Source of the DNA: Deltaproteobacteria bacterium
Lineage (GTDB): Bacteria > Desulfobacterota > Desulfobulbia > Desulfobulbales > Desulfobulbaceae
Assembly (NCBI GenBank): GCA_024277485.1
Contig: JAJRVA010000235.1
Coordinates: 1 to 13,119, forward strand
Length of the DNA stretch: 13,119 nucleotides
Direction of reading: 5' to 3'
The notes beneath the pieces were generated by a model that saw only the letters and a list, made by a program, of their open reading frames with translations, ran no database searches and had not been told where the DNA came from. Positions 1 through 6,279 of this stretch are shown piece by piece. Position 1 is the first letter of the stretch. Each line of letters opens with the position of its first letter. A program made the position numbers and the translations under genes.

Positions 1-1206
1 CTGTTCGGCGAGTCTGTACCAGGGTTGAATATCTGAAATATCACCGGAGTGGTTGGCAAAACTTATCCTGCTGACAACCCATTTGAAACCATCAAAGGCA
101 AGTTTGTTGTTTTTGCCAACCGTCGAGACAATTTGTTCCGGGTTCAGCAGATCCGCCAGGGGTGCTCCCGCCTGCGGCCCTGCCGTAATTGAACCGGCAA
201 GGGCCCTGGCCATTCCAGGCAGGAATTCTTCGAGGTCGGCACACATGGATTGCATAAGTTGCCTGGATTCCCGCAGGGAAAAAAACTGCGGCGGCAACTG
301 ATCAAAATGCTTGAGCATAACATGAGCATCCCGGAGACATGCTTTATACAGGTCAGCCCGGTCCGCTTTCGCGCCACCGGCAACCATGCGCAGCACAAAA
401 GTCGCGTCAGACAAAGTTTTGCATGAAACAGCATGGCTGTTATTGCGAATCTGCGGGGACTTCTCCGGAAACAGAAACAGGCGCGACCGTTTTTCAATCG
501 ACCTGAATTTTTCCGCAACCTGGTTGACCGGCAATAACCGACCGTCATCAGCAAGTTCTCCTGTGGCGTAACAATCATCCGGCCAGCTGCGTCCTTTCGC
601 GAGTTCGCCCATTGCCAATCCAAACGGGAGTCCCAGGGATGCACCTGTTACCGGGCTCTCCATCTCATCCTGCAGGGAAAAGAGAAAAAAGGTTGTTTTC
701 GGAGAGTCGATTTCCCGGGATGCTGCAAGGGCATGGCGCAACGCCTCCATGCCCTCTTCGTCGGGAAAGGGCGGGAAAAGCATTTCCAGGGCGGGGGGGC
801 CGGGACACGCTCCGAGCATGAACCACACGGTTTCCGTCAAAGCGCCGTGTCTCACAAGGACCGGCACGACTGTCCATCCGGCCTGCAGTATTTTTGCAAT
901 CGTTGTCTCTGTTTCGTGTTCTTCCGCGAGTCGGGCCAGGGCCCTGCGCGGCAAACCGTATTCCATCTTTTCCCGCGTCCCGGCCAGGCAGGAGCAGAGA
1001 TGTTTGCGCAGGAGAGAGCCAAGGCCGAGGGGCTCCGCAAGGGAGGTAAGTTCGGCGAAAGTATCTGGATCCGGCAGCGGGGCCCGGCCGGGCGCCTTCA
1101 GGTGAGATGCCGCGGCGGCGCGGTTACGGCGCAGGAGCGCCTGGAGCGTATGCCAGGGACCGGCGCGGTCGACAGGCCTGTTACCTGGGGGTGAAAATTC
1201 GGACAA
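1..1206 (-). CDS. Lon-like (S16) protease-domain protein, 3' end outside the window
   Basis: An open frame of 402 codons runs without a stop to the left edge, so the C-terminus is missing. I chose the TTG at 1206 because an in-frame TGA lies immediately before it and a GGGAGAG ribosome site sits just upstream, inside the preceding gene; the two genes overlap by 26 bases. Residues about 185-247 match the Lon proteolytic fold: GASLGLP (190 = Ser), ATGEL (215 = Thr), then GRLLPVNQVAEK (233 = Lys) and a FLFP strand. Ser190 to Lys233 is 43 residues, identical to Ser679-Lys722 of E. coli Lon as I remember it, and Thr215 matches Thr704. Residues 1-180 are helical and variable, with no Walker A or B motif, so this is not a normal ATP-dependent Lon. 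About 155 residues of unrecognised, mostly helical sequence follow to the edge. RadA and ComM carry related folds but differ in motif and context. Inference: it cleaves a partner in this operon, possibly the zinc-finger protein encoded just upstream. Confidence 0.75.
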   Translation of the reverse strand, partial: MSEFSPPGNRPVDRAGPWHTLQALLRRNRAAAASHLKAPGRAPLPDPDTFAELTSLAEPLGLGSLLRKHLCSCLAGTREKMEYGLPRRALARLAEEHETETTIAKILQAGWTVVPVLVRHGALTETVWFMLGACPGPPALEMLFPPFPDEEGMEALRHALAASREIDSPKTTFFLFSLQDEMESPVTGASLGLPFGLAMGELAKGRSWPDDCYATGELADDGRLLPVNQVAEKFRSIEKRSRLFLFPEKSPQIRNNSHAVSCKTLSDATFVLRMVAGGAKADRADLYKACLRDAHVMLKHFDQLPPQFFSLRESRQLMQSMCADLEEFLPGMARALAGSITAGPQAGAPLADLLNPEQIVSTVGKNNKLAFDGFKWVVSRISFANHSGDISDIQPWYRLAEQ

Positions 1207-2296
1207 TCAGCTCTCCCTGCATTGGATTTTCACAGTGTTCCACCGGAAAGACAGCCCAGAAGACCTGATCCTCGCAGCCGGATTCACCGGGCAGGGGCAT
1301 GAACACGGTGTCCCTGCATCGCAGCCGGAAAAAAAAACGGGAATCGGGCGCCATCTCCGGACAGCGGCCGCTGACGTGCAGACGGGTTCCGTGCACGGCC
1401 CGGTTGGTGACCTGCAGTTGCGCGGTTTCGACCTCACCGATGCGGCCGTTCTCAATATGGAAGACGAGCGCGGTTATCATGTCATTGCCTGCCGCCGCCC
1501 TGGGCAGGATTTCTTTTCCGGGCGTGAGCCGGGTTATGTTCTCGAGCAGTGACAGGGCGGCGGAGCGGGGCGGAATCGATTCAAGCGGCAACAGGGCGAG
1601 ATCATCGAGCAGTTCGTCACTGCTCCGGTAGCGCAGGCCGAGTTCGCTCGGTTCTCCTTCGGCCTGAGCGGCTGATGGGTCGTGCTCAGTCATGAGTTCC
1701 GCCACGGCCGCCGAGGAAAAGAAAAAACCGGTTTCCACCTCCATCTGCCGGAAGAACCAGCGGAGCGAGCCGATGTCGCACCCCGGCCCGGCCGATGGTG
1801 GAGCATCCCGCAGCCGGGCGAGCATGATTTCGGAGACCGCGCCGAAACAGATGCGCAGATCGGCGCGTTTGAGCGTGTACCTGTTCCAGGGCTGGGCAAA
1901 ACCGGCAAGGCCGTTGTCAAGACGCAGATCATCCGGGCCGGCGAAGGTTTCGTCATCACAGGTCTGCGCCACGTTGACCGCGACAGGATCCGGCAGAGCG
2001 GTGATGAGCACCAACGGCGGGGCGTAATAGCGGTTTTTCGGTCCCCAGTTTCCCAGTTCGGGCGCAAGGGACCATATCTGGCCCGGCGCCGGGTCGGGAT
2101 GGGGATAGCTGGACAGTTCCGCCGGAACATGCAGGGCCGGAGGGGCCATGTCCCGTTCGTCCCTGCACCAGGGGCAGAGTTCCAGATGACGTTTCAGGGG
2201 GTGGGTGTTCCTGCCCCGGAGAATATGGAGCGGCGGGCAGCAGCGGTGCCGCCACGCCCTGAGCCATGCCGCACCGTCAGGATCGAGCCTGTTCAT
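1181..2296 (-). CDS. zinc anti-sigma-like protein with a PemK/MazF-like middle domain
   Basis: A 371-aa protein from the ATG at 2296. The first 50 residues contain H37-x3-C41-x2-C44, the hallmark of zinc-binding anti-sigma (ZAS) domains, with an extra Cys pair at 19-20. Residues about 70-165 begin PGQIWSL, continue with a PPLVLI strand, and end in GLAGFAQPWNRYTLKRADL followed by a helix. This order resembles PemK/MazF SH3-barrel proteins (a GxIW start, a hydrophobic strand, then the 'GL..PS....QL.TL....L' segment). The last 100 residues look beta-rich. No membrane segment is visible, so if it is an anti-sigma factor it is soluble. The start is uncertain: GTG at 2362 and ATG at 2344 are in frame but overlap the sigma-like gene. 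The best ribosome site (GAGAGG) serves a 9-codon mini-ORF (2322-2293) whose stop overlaps ATG 2296. The gene follows the sigma-like gene, the usual sigma/anti-sigma order. The ZAS match is clear by motif; the PemK-like match is inference. Confidence 0.7.
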   Translation of the reverse strand: MNRLDPDGAAWLRAWRHRCCPPLHILRGRNTHPLKRHLELCPWCRDERDMAPPALHVPAELSSYPHPDPAPGQIWSLAPELGNWGPKNRYYAPPLVLITALPDPVAVNVAQTCDDETFAGPDDLRLDNGLAGFAQPWNRYTLKRADLRICFGAVSEIMLARLRDAPPSAGPGCDIGSLRWFFRQMEVETGFFFSSAAVAELMTEHDPSAAQAEGEPSELGLRYRSSDELLDDLALLPLESIPPRSAALSLLENITRLTPGKEILPRAAAGNDMITALVFHIENGRIGEVETAQLQVTNRAVHGTRLHVSGRCPEMAPDSRFFFRLRCRDTVFMPLPGESGCEDQVFWAVFPVEHCENPMQGELIVRIFTPR

Positions 2297-2334
2297 GGTA
2301 TCAATAGAATGGTTGAAGTCATTGTTACCTCTCT

Positions 2335-3417
2335 TTACGGACATTCTTTCGTTTTTTTGCACTCTTCCTGCATCGCATCGAGGAAGGCACGGCCGATTTC
2401 GTCAGGAAGATCGTCCGGGTCCGGGCCCGGCCAGTTCTCGCAGAATCGTTTGATCTTGACCGTGCCCCTGCTGTACAGCCGGTACGCGCGGTTATGGTCC
2501 GGAAAATCCATCCGTGATGCTATCTCCTGAAAGGTAATTTCCGGCCTGGTCAGTCGCAGGCAGAAAACAAAAAATTCGTCAGGGCTCAGGCATGAGGCCG
2601 CCTGGAGGGCGAGGACGGAGATCGAGTCCAGGCGGGCCAGGCGGTCGATACGGTTTTCCATTGCTTCCCGGGGGGCGGCATGATCCGCCGATAGGGTGGT
2701 TTCCCGGGCGGCATTCAGCCATGGATGGTGCGTGGTTAAAAAGGTCGTCAGCGCGCGGACCGGTATCCAGCAGTCGTGTTGCATGTGCGCCGATACCCTG
2801 GCGTAGAAGTCAACGGCGCACTTGGTGAGAAAACGGGTCTTGAAAATTTCCTGTTCAGGCGACGAGGATGCGGGCATGGGGGATGGGGGCCAGTCCCGGT
2901 ACAGATCCTCGGGGCCTGTCCAGACGGTCCCGTCGTCCGGCCGCACCGGAGCCATTGTGTAATCGACCCGGGCGCCTGTCGGCGCGCGGGTGGTGAAGCG
3001 CCGGTCCCGGCTGACGGTTTCCCGGGCCCGGCGGTACAGGTAGCCCCTTGGATTGTGTTTTTTGCTCCGGGCCGTTTCCCGCCATTCATTGATAAACCTG
3101 TGCCAACCGTACTGCAGGACATGCGGGATACGGCCGGTCAGGATATCATGGGCGAGTCCGGGTTTTTTTGCCAGTTCATCGGCAAAGGTGTCCAGAAGAA
3201 AGGCGATGAAATCGTGGCCGATTTCCTCCCGGATATCCTGTTTTTCCTCTGCTGAACAGTTTTTGCGGATGGGGTAGGGGCACACCTCGGCCATACCGGA
3301 TGAAAGAACGGTCCCGCGGAACACTGCGTTGACGGTCCGGAGGCAGTGATCGTAACCGTCTTCCGAGCTGATCCAGTCCCGGAACATCCTTTGCGCGTCG
3401 GTCAGAATATCGCTCAT
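2335..3417 (-). CDS. divergent sigma-70-like transcription factor
   Basis: A 360-aa protein. I chose the ATG at 3417 because it forms a TAATG junction with the stop of the preceding gene, which favours coupled translation; an in-frame ATG at 3447 would add ten residues of overlap. Residues about 60-135 are helical and Trp/Tyr/Arg-rich (YGWHRFINEWRE, then NPRGYLYRRARE), compatible with a degenerate sigma region 2. A linker of variable, charged sequence follows (about 140-200). Residues 277-326 read LSPDEFFVFCLRL, ITFQEIASRM, then a basic segment ending VKIKRF, which is the layout of sigma region 4 with its helix-turn-helix. ECF sigma factors are usually near 200 aa, so this one is much longer. 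The next gene carries a ZAS motif, which supports a sigma role. The assignment rests on weak motifs plus context, and a non-sigma DNA-binding regulator is possible. It would recruit RNA polymerase to the system's own or other promoters. Confidence 0.6.
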   Translation of the reverse strand: MSDILTDAQRMFRDWISSEDGYDHCLRTVNAVFRGTVLSSGMAEVCPYPIRKNCSAEEKQDIREEIGHDFIAFLLDTFADELAKKPGLAHDILTGRIPHVLQYGWHRFINEWRETARSKKHNPRGYLYRRARETVSRDRRFTTRAPTGARVDYTMAPVRPDDGTVWTGPEDLYRDWPPSPMPASSSPEQEIFKTRFLTKCAVDFYARVSAHMQHDCWIPVRALTTFLTTHHPWLNAARETTLSADHAAPREAMENRIDRLARLDSISVLALQAASCLSPDEFFVFCLRLTRPEITFQEIASRMDFPDHNRAYRLYSRGTVKIKRFCENWPGPDPDDLPDEIGRAFLDAMQEECKKTKECP

Positions 3418-3833
3418 TACCCGGTTCCGCCAGGGGTGGAAAGGCATGATTCGGGAACCCGGCCCCGAAACCGGAGCTTGCTGGAGAATCGAATGTCCAG
3501 GGGAACGGTGAAAGCGTGCTGTTCCACCAGGTATGATCGAGTTTTGGTGGTTTCCCCCGACATCTCAAGCCGGCATCCTTTCCTGATATATCGCTGACGT
3601 CCCCTGGAGAAGTCCTTGCGGGAGCAGGGGCAGACCAGGCGTCCGGCCGGGTGAGCCTGAAGGACGAAAATCGGGTGGGTTGTTTTGTCCTTGCGCAACG
3701 TGGCCGGAAACGAGCCGGTTTGTTCCCTGAGATCCCGGTCCGGCACGCCGGAAAAAAACATCCTCTCCTCCCACTGCATGGGCGGCAGGTTTCTGATGCT
3801 TGATCCCAGGATGCTCAGGTCCGGTTTTTTCAC
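3417..3833 (-). CDS. small basic protein, PemK/MazF-like pattern
   Basis: A 138-aa protein starting at GTG 3833, preceded by GGGGTA. A longer TTG start at 3884 is open but has only a poorly spaced AGGT. It is the first gene of the minus-strand operon and its TAA overlaps the ATG of the sigma-like gene. Residues 52-70 (HPIFVLQ, GRLVCPCS) and 99-127 (RSYLVEQHAFTV, then RFRGRVPE) follow the order seen in PemK/MazF-type SH3 barrels: a 'RPvlV' strand, an 'vCPi(T/S)' strand, an 'SyvlvdQirTv' strand and a closing 'rlGrl' segment. Three Cys lie at 68, 70 and 87, and a fourth at 130. No toxin activity can be claimed, and no separate antitoxin-sized ORF is adjacent. Alternatively it is a small adaptor related to the SH3-like segment of the ZAS protein two genes downstream. 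I do not recognise it as a named family. Confidence 0.6.
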   Translation of the reverse strand: MKKPDLSILGSSIRNLPPMQWEERMFFSGVPDRDLREQTGSFPATLRKDKTTHPIFVLQAHPAGRLVCPCSRKDFSRGRQRYIRKGCRLEMSGETTKTRSYLVEQHAFTVPLDIRFSSKLRFRGRVPESCLSTPGGTG

Positions 3834-3897
3834 TCTACCCCAATTATTGATTTCAGGTAATCCATGAAAAAAAGGAACAGACAAAAAAAATTTACCT

Positions 3898-3911
3898 GTT
3901 GCTATGGCAAC
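3898..3911. promoter_or_regulatory. palindrome, possible operator or hairpin
   Basis: GTTGC-TATG-GCAAC is a perfect 5-bp inverted repeat around four bases, extendable by one G-T and one C-G pair. It lies 65 bases upstream of the GTG start of the first operon gene, where an operator or a leader hairpin would be expected. There is no T-run beside it, so it is not an intrinsic terminator. The bound protein is unknown. Confidence 0.3.
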
Positions 3912-3991
3912 GGAACAGAAGGGGAAGGATCACCTTGTAACCGCTAATCCATGCCCGTCCGGAAATGGCCCTTTTGCCCAAACTCTGCGTC

Positions 3992-4164
3992 ATGCTCAAA
4001 AAATAATGCTCGAAATATCATCTCTATGTCTGTGCTTATTTTTTTCACATTCCTTGAATTTGAACAAAATTGCTCATTTTTAAATTGACACTAATCTGCC
4101 AGAAAAAGTCAAGTATGAGAAGAATTTTTTATAAATACGCCGGGAGCATTGCAGAGCATGCTCT
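3992..4164. repeat. cluster of GAGCAT/ATGCTC hexamers
   Basis: ATGCTC occurs at 3992-3997 and again at 4006-4011, 14 bases apart. GAGCAT occurs at 4144-4149 and 4154-4159. The last copy forms the perfect 12-base palindrome AGAGCATGCTCT at 4153-4164. Five half-sites in about 170 bases of intergenic DNA are more than expected for a hexamer, which suggests binding sites for one regulator, but no regulator can be assigned from the window. Confidence 0.3.
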
Positions 4165-4286
4165 CCTGCGCGTCAAGATTTTATGAAATTGCACGGGATC
4201 GGGCCGTGAATCCGGAAAAGATTTGCGAAAACCTGTAGATTTCATTAACTATTATGATTCAGGGGTGAGCCGTGTAATACAAAAAC

Positions 4287-5501
4287 ATGGAATATATGTC
4301 GTCTGCAGAAACCGAAAAAAAAACCTCCCCGGGGGTCCAGGTCAAGAAAAAACGGCTGGGTGTCCTGATCGGCGGTTCAGGCCTGATCGGCGGGACACTT
4401 GCCCATTATTTCAAGACCAGGACGACGGACGAGATCGACATACGCGCGCCCAGCAGCAAAAAACTGTCAATCCGCAACTCCGAGGACATCAAGACCTACC
4501 TCACCCGCGTCCGTCCGGACTTTGTGGTGAATTCGTCGGTGGCCGTACTGGACAGTGATGCCCAGCTGGCCTTTGAGGTAAACTATCTTGGCAGTATCAA
4601 TCTTGCCCGGGCATGCTGCGCCCTGGGAATCCCCTATATCCATTTCAGTTCGGCGGCAACACTTCCCAACGGCGAGGACCTGTCCGAGGATGACCACCTG
4701 CCTCTGTCCGCGTCCCTGACCCATTATGCCAAGTCCAAACTGATGACCGAAAGGACCCTCAGGTACATGGGCAAGCACCAGGGTCTTGACTTCACGATTA
4801 TCAGGCTGGCCATTGTGTATGGTGAGCACGATCATAAGATCCAGGGCTTTCACCGGCTCTTTTTTTCCATTGCCGACGAGGCCATGCCCTTCATGATCAC
4901 CAGGAAGGGGGTCAGGCATTCCTATACGAATTCAAACAAGATTCCCTACTTTGTCCATCATGTCCTGGAGAACCGGCAGGAGTTTTCCAGGGAAACGTAC
5001 CATTTTGTTGACCGTGACCCGGTCAACATGGCAGACCTGATCCTGACCATCAAGTCGTACCTGGAGCTGAAACGTCCCCGGGAGCTCTATGTTCCGTATG
5101 CGGTTGTCCGTTCAGGCAAGATTTTTCTGCAGTGGCTGGCCGGTATCCTGAACTGGTTCGGCATCAGTGTCAGGCTGCCGCCGGAACTTATCTTTCTGGA
5201 GCATTTTTATAAATCGCAGACCCTGTCCAGCGAAAAACTGCGGGCTTCAAGTTTCAAGGATCCCTTCCCGGATGAAACAATCTATACGGCCCTGCCCAAG
5301 CTGGTTGTCTATTATCTTGAACGGTGGGGGCACCTGAACCTGATAACGACCTTTAACGAGGAGTTCCTGGGCAATTTTGTCTTTGAGGAGGACTTCATTC
5401 ATAATCCGAGGGAGCTGATGAATTCGATCCACAGCGATTCTGTTTCGCCGTTTCCGGAAATGGCCGGACTGCGAAATTCCTCGCAGCAGCAGGACAGGTA
5501 G
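4287..5501 (+). CDS. NAD(P)-dependent extended SDR, RmlD/epimerase-like
   Basis: A 404-aa Rossmann-fold protein of the extended short-chain dehydrogenase type (nucleotide-sugar epimerase, dehydratase or reductase). The nucleotide-binding loop GGSGLIGG is at residues 29-36. The RPDFVVNSS strand is at 76-84, the FSSAAT strand with its active-site Ser near 121, and the catalytic YAKSK (Tyr147, Lys151) follows. The segment order and the 'RPD-V-N' signature resemble RmlD (dTDP-4-dehydrorhamnose reductase), but the usual length there is near 300. This protein has an N-terminal extension of about 22 residues and about 100 extra C-terminal residues with a hydrophobic stretch around 275-295. The start is uncertain: ATG 4287 and ATG 4296 are both in frame with only weak ribosome sites. 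It lies 38 bases upstream of the TIM-like gene and is probably co-transcribed with it. The substrate cannot be told. Confidence 0.85.
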   Translation: MEYMSSAETEKKTSPGVQVKKKRLGVLIGGSGLIGGTLAHYFKTRTTDEIDIRAPSSKKLSIRNSEDIKTYLTRVRPDFVVNSSVAVLDSDAQLAFEVNYLGSINLARACCALGIPYIHFSSAATLPNGEDLSEDDHLPLSASLTHYAKSKLMTERTLRYMGKHQGLDFTIIRLAIVYGEHDHKIQGFHRLFFSIADEAMPFMITRKGVRHSYTNSNKIPYFVHHVLENRQEFSRETYHFVDRDPVNMADLILTIKSYLELKRPRELYVPYAVVRSGKIFLQWLAGILNWFGISVRLPPELIFLEHFYKSQTLSSEKLRASSFKDPFPDETIYTALPKLVVYYLERWGHLNLITTFNEEFLGNFVFEEDFIHNPRELMNSIHSDSVSPFPEMAGLRNSSQQQDR

Positions 5502-5539
5502 GGATCGTTATCATACACCGGTACAGGGGAGGAGGCGGT

Positions 5540-6223
5540 ATGTCCGAAAAGATAGTTCTGGCAAACTGGAAGGCGAACCTGTCGCCGGCCCGTGCCGCGG
5601 AGTGGCTGGCTTCCTTTAAGGAGCAGTACCGTCCCGTTGCCGGGATCCGGGTGGTCCTGGCAGTTCCCCTTCTTCACCTGCAGATGTTCGGCAGGGAATT
5701 CAGGTCCTCCGACAGGGTATCATGGGCGGCCCAGGATGTCTCTCCGTTTCCGCCCGGCAGTTACACGGGTTCCTTTCCGGCGGCATGGCTTCAGGGAAGG
5801 GTTGATTTCGTTCTGACCGGGCACCGGGAGCGGCGCCGCTATTTTCATGAGTCCATTCAGGATGTGGCGGGCAAGGTGCGGGAAACAGCAGCCGCGGGAC
5901 TCAAACCGGTTCTCTGCATGGACCGGCAGACGGCTGCAGCACAGATTGCCGCCCTGGACGCGGAGGATATGGAGCAGATGATTGTAGCCTGCACCCCGGC
6001 TGAGGCGGAATCGCTCGAAATCGCCGCGAGCCCGGAGTCTGTGGGCGAAGACGCGGCATATTTCAGGGAAATTTCCGGCGGATGCCCGGTTCTTTACGGC
6101 GGCGGAGTCAATAAAGAGAATGTGGCGGATTTTCTCTCCCTGCCGGAGCTTGCGGGGGTGATGGTCGCCTCAGGGTGTCTTGATCCGCAGGATTTTATTG
6201 ATCTTCTGACAAGGGCCCGATGA
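5540..6223 (+). CDS. triosephosphate isomerase homologue lacking the catalytic Glu
   Basis: A 227-aa protein with a strong GGGGAGGAGG ribosome site before the ATG. It follows the TIM fold along its length: LANWKAN with Asn9 and Lys11, VSPFPPGSYTG, TGHRERRRYF with His95 and Glu97, and a C-terminal YGGGVNKENV phosphate-loop region. True TIM interconverts glyceraldehyde 3-phosphate and dihydroxyacetone phosphate using Asn, Lys, His and a Glu in loop 6 (AYEPVWAIGTG). Here the aligned stretch is ACTPAEAESLE with no gap, so the base Glu is Thr152 and the GTG hinge is lost. The conserved C-x-G-E (here LCMDR, 125-129) and the later V-G-G-A-S (here VASGC) are also changed. It is shorter than the usual bacterial 250 aa. 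It is intact as a reading frame, so not an obvious pseudogene. It may be a non-catalytic or repurposed paralogue, and a genuine tpiA is expected elsewhere in the genome. Confidence 0.85.
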   Translation: MSEKIVLANWKANLSPARAAEWLASFKEQYRPVAGIRVVLAVPLLHLQMFGREFRSSDRVSWAAQDVSPFPPGSYTGSFPAAWLQGRVDFVLTGHRERRRYFHESIQDVAGKVRETAAAGLKPVLCMDRQTAAAQIAALDAEDMEQMIVACTPAEAESLEIAASPESVGEDAAYFREISGGCPVLYGGGVNKENVADFLSLPELAGVMVASGCLDPQDFIDLLTRAR

Positions 6224-6279
6224 TGCCCCATTGGCGCTGATACCCTGAGGGTTTCCAACCTCCACCTTCCACCTGAAAA

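Larger units (their letters stand above)
3834..4286. other. AT-rich divergent intergenic region
   Basis: This 453-bp gap separates the minus-strand operon from the plus-strand dehydrogenase gene and must hold both promoters. I see no convincing gene in it. It is clearly richer in A and T than its GC-rich flanks, especially from 3990 to 4140. It contains one palindrome (3898-3911), repeated GAGCAT/ATGCTC hexamers, and a perfect TTGACA at 4085-4090 on the plus strand. Spacer 17-18 after that hexamer reaches only a poor -10 (TCAAGT). A TATAAA at 4130-4135 lacks a good -35. So I name no promoter here with confidence. Confidence 0.6.

Noticed and set aside
144..644. 166-aa minus-strand ORF
   Set aside because: It overlaps the Lon-like gene in another minus-strand frame. 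The Lon-like frame is open for 402 codons and carries recognisable motifs.
1682..2530. 282-aa plus-strand ORF
   Set aside because: It is antisense to the ZAS-like and sigma-like genes, has low-complexity GC-rich composition, and shows no motif or ribosome site support.
1..3833. Mobile element or prophage around the sigma/protease operon
   Set aside because: No transposase, integrase, tRNA, flanking repeats or obvious composition shift in the genes was seen; only the intergenic region is AT-rich.
3964..3977. Sigma-54-like TGGC...TGC
   Set aside because: Only seven bases separate GG and GC, whereas a sigma-54 promoter needs ten.
6224..6279. Terminator between the convergent TIM-like and htpX genes
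   Set aside because: ACCC-TGA-GGGT gives only a four-pair stem and the following T-run is too short to call.
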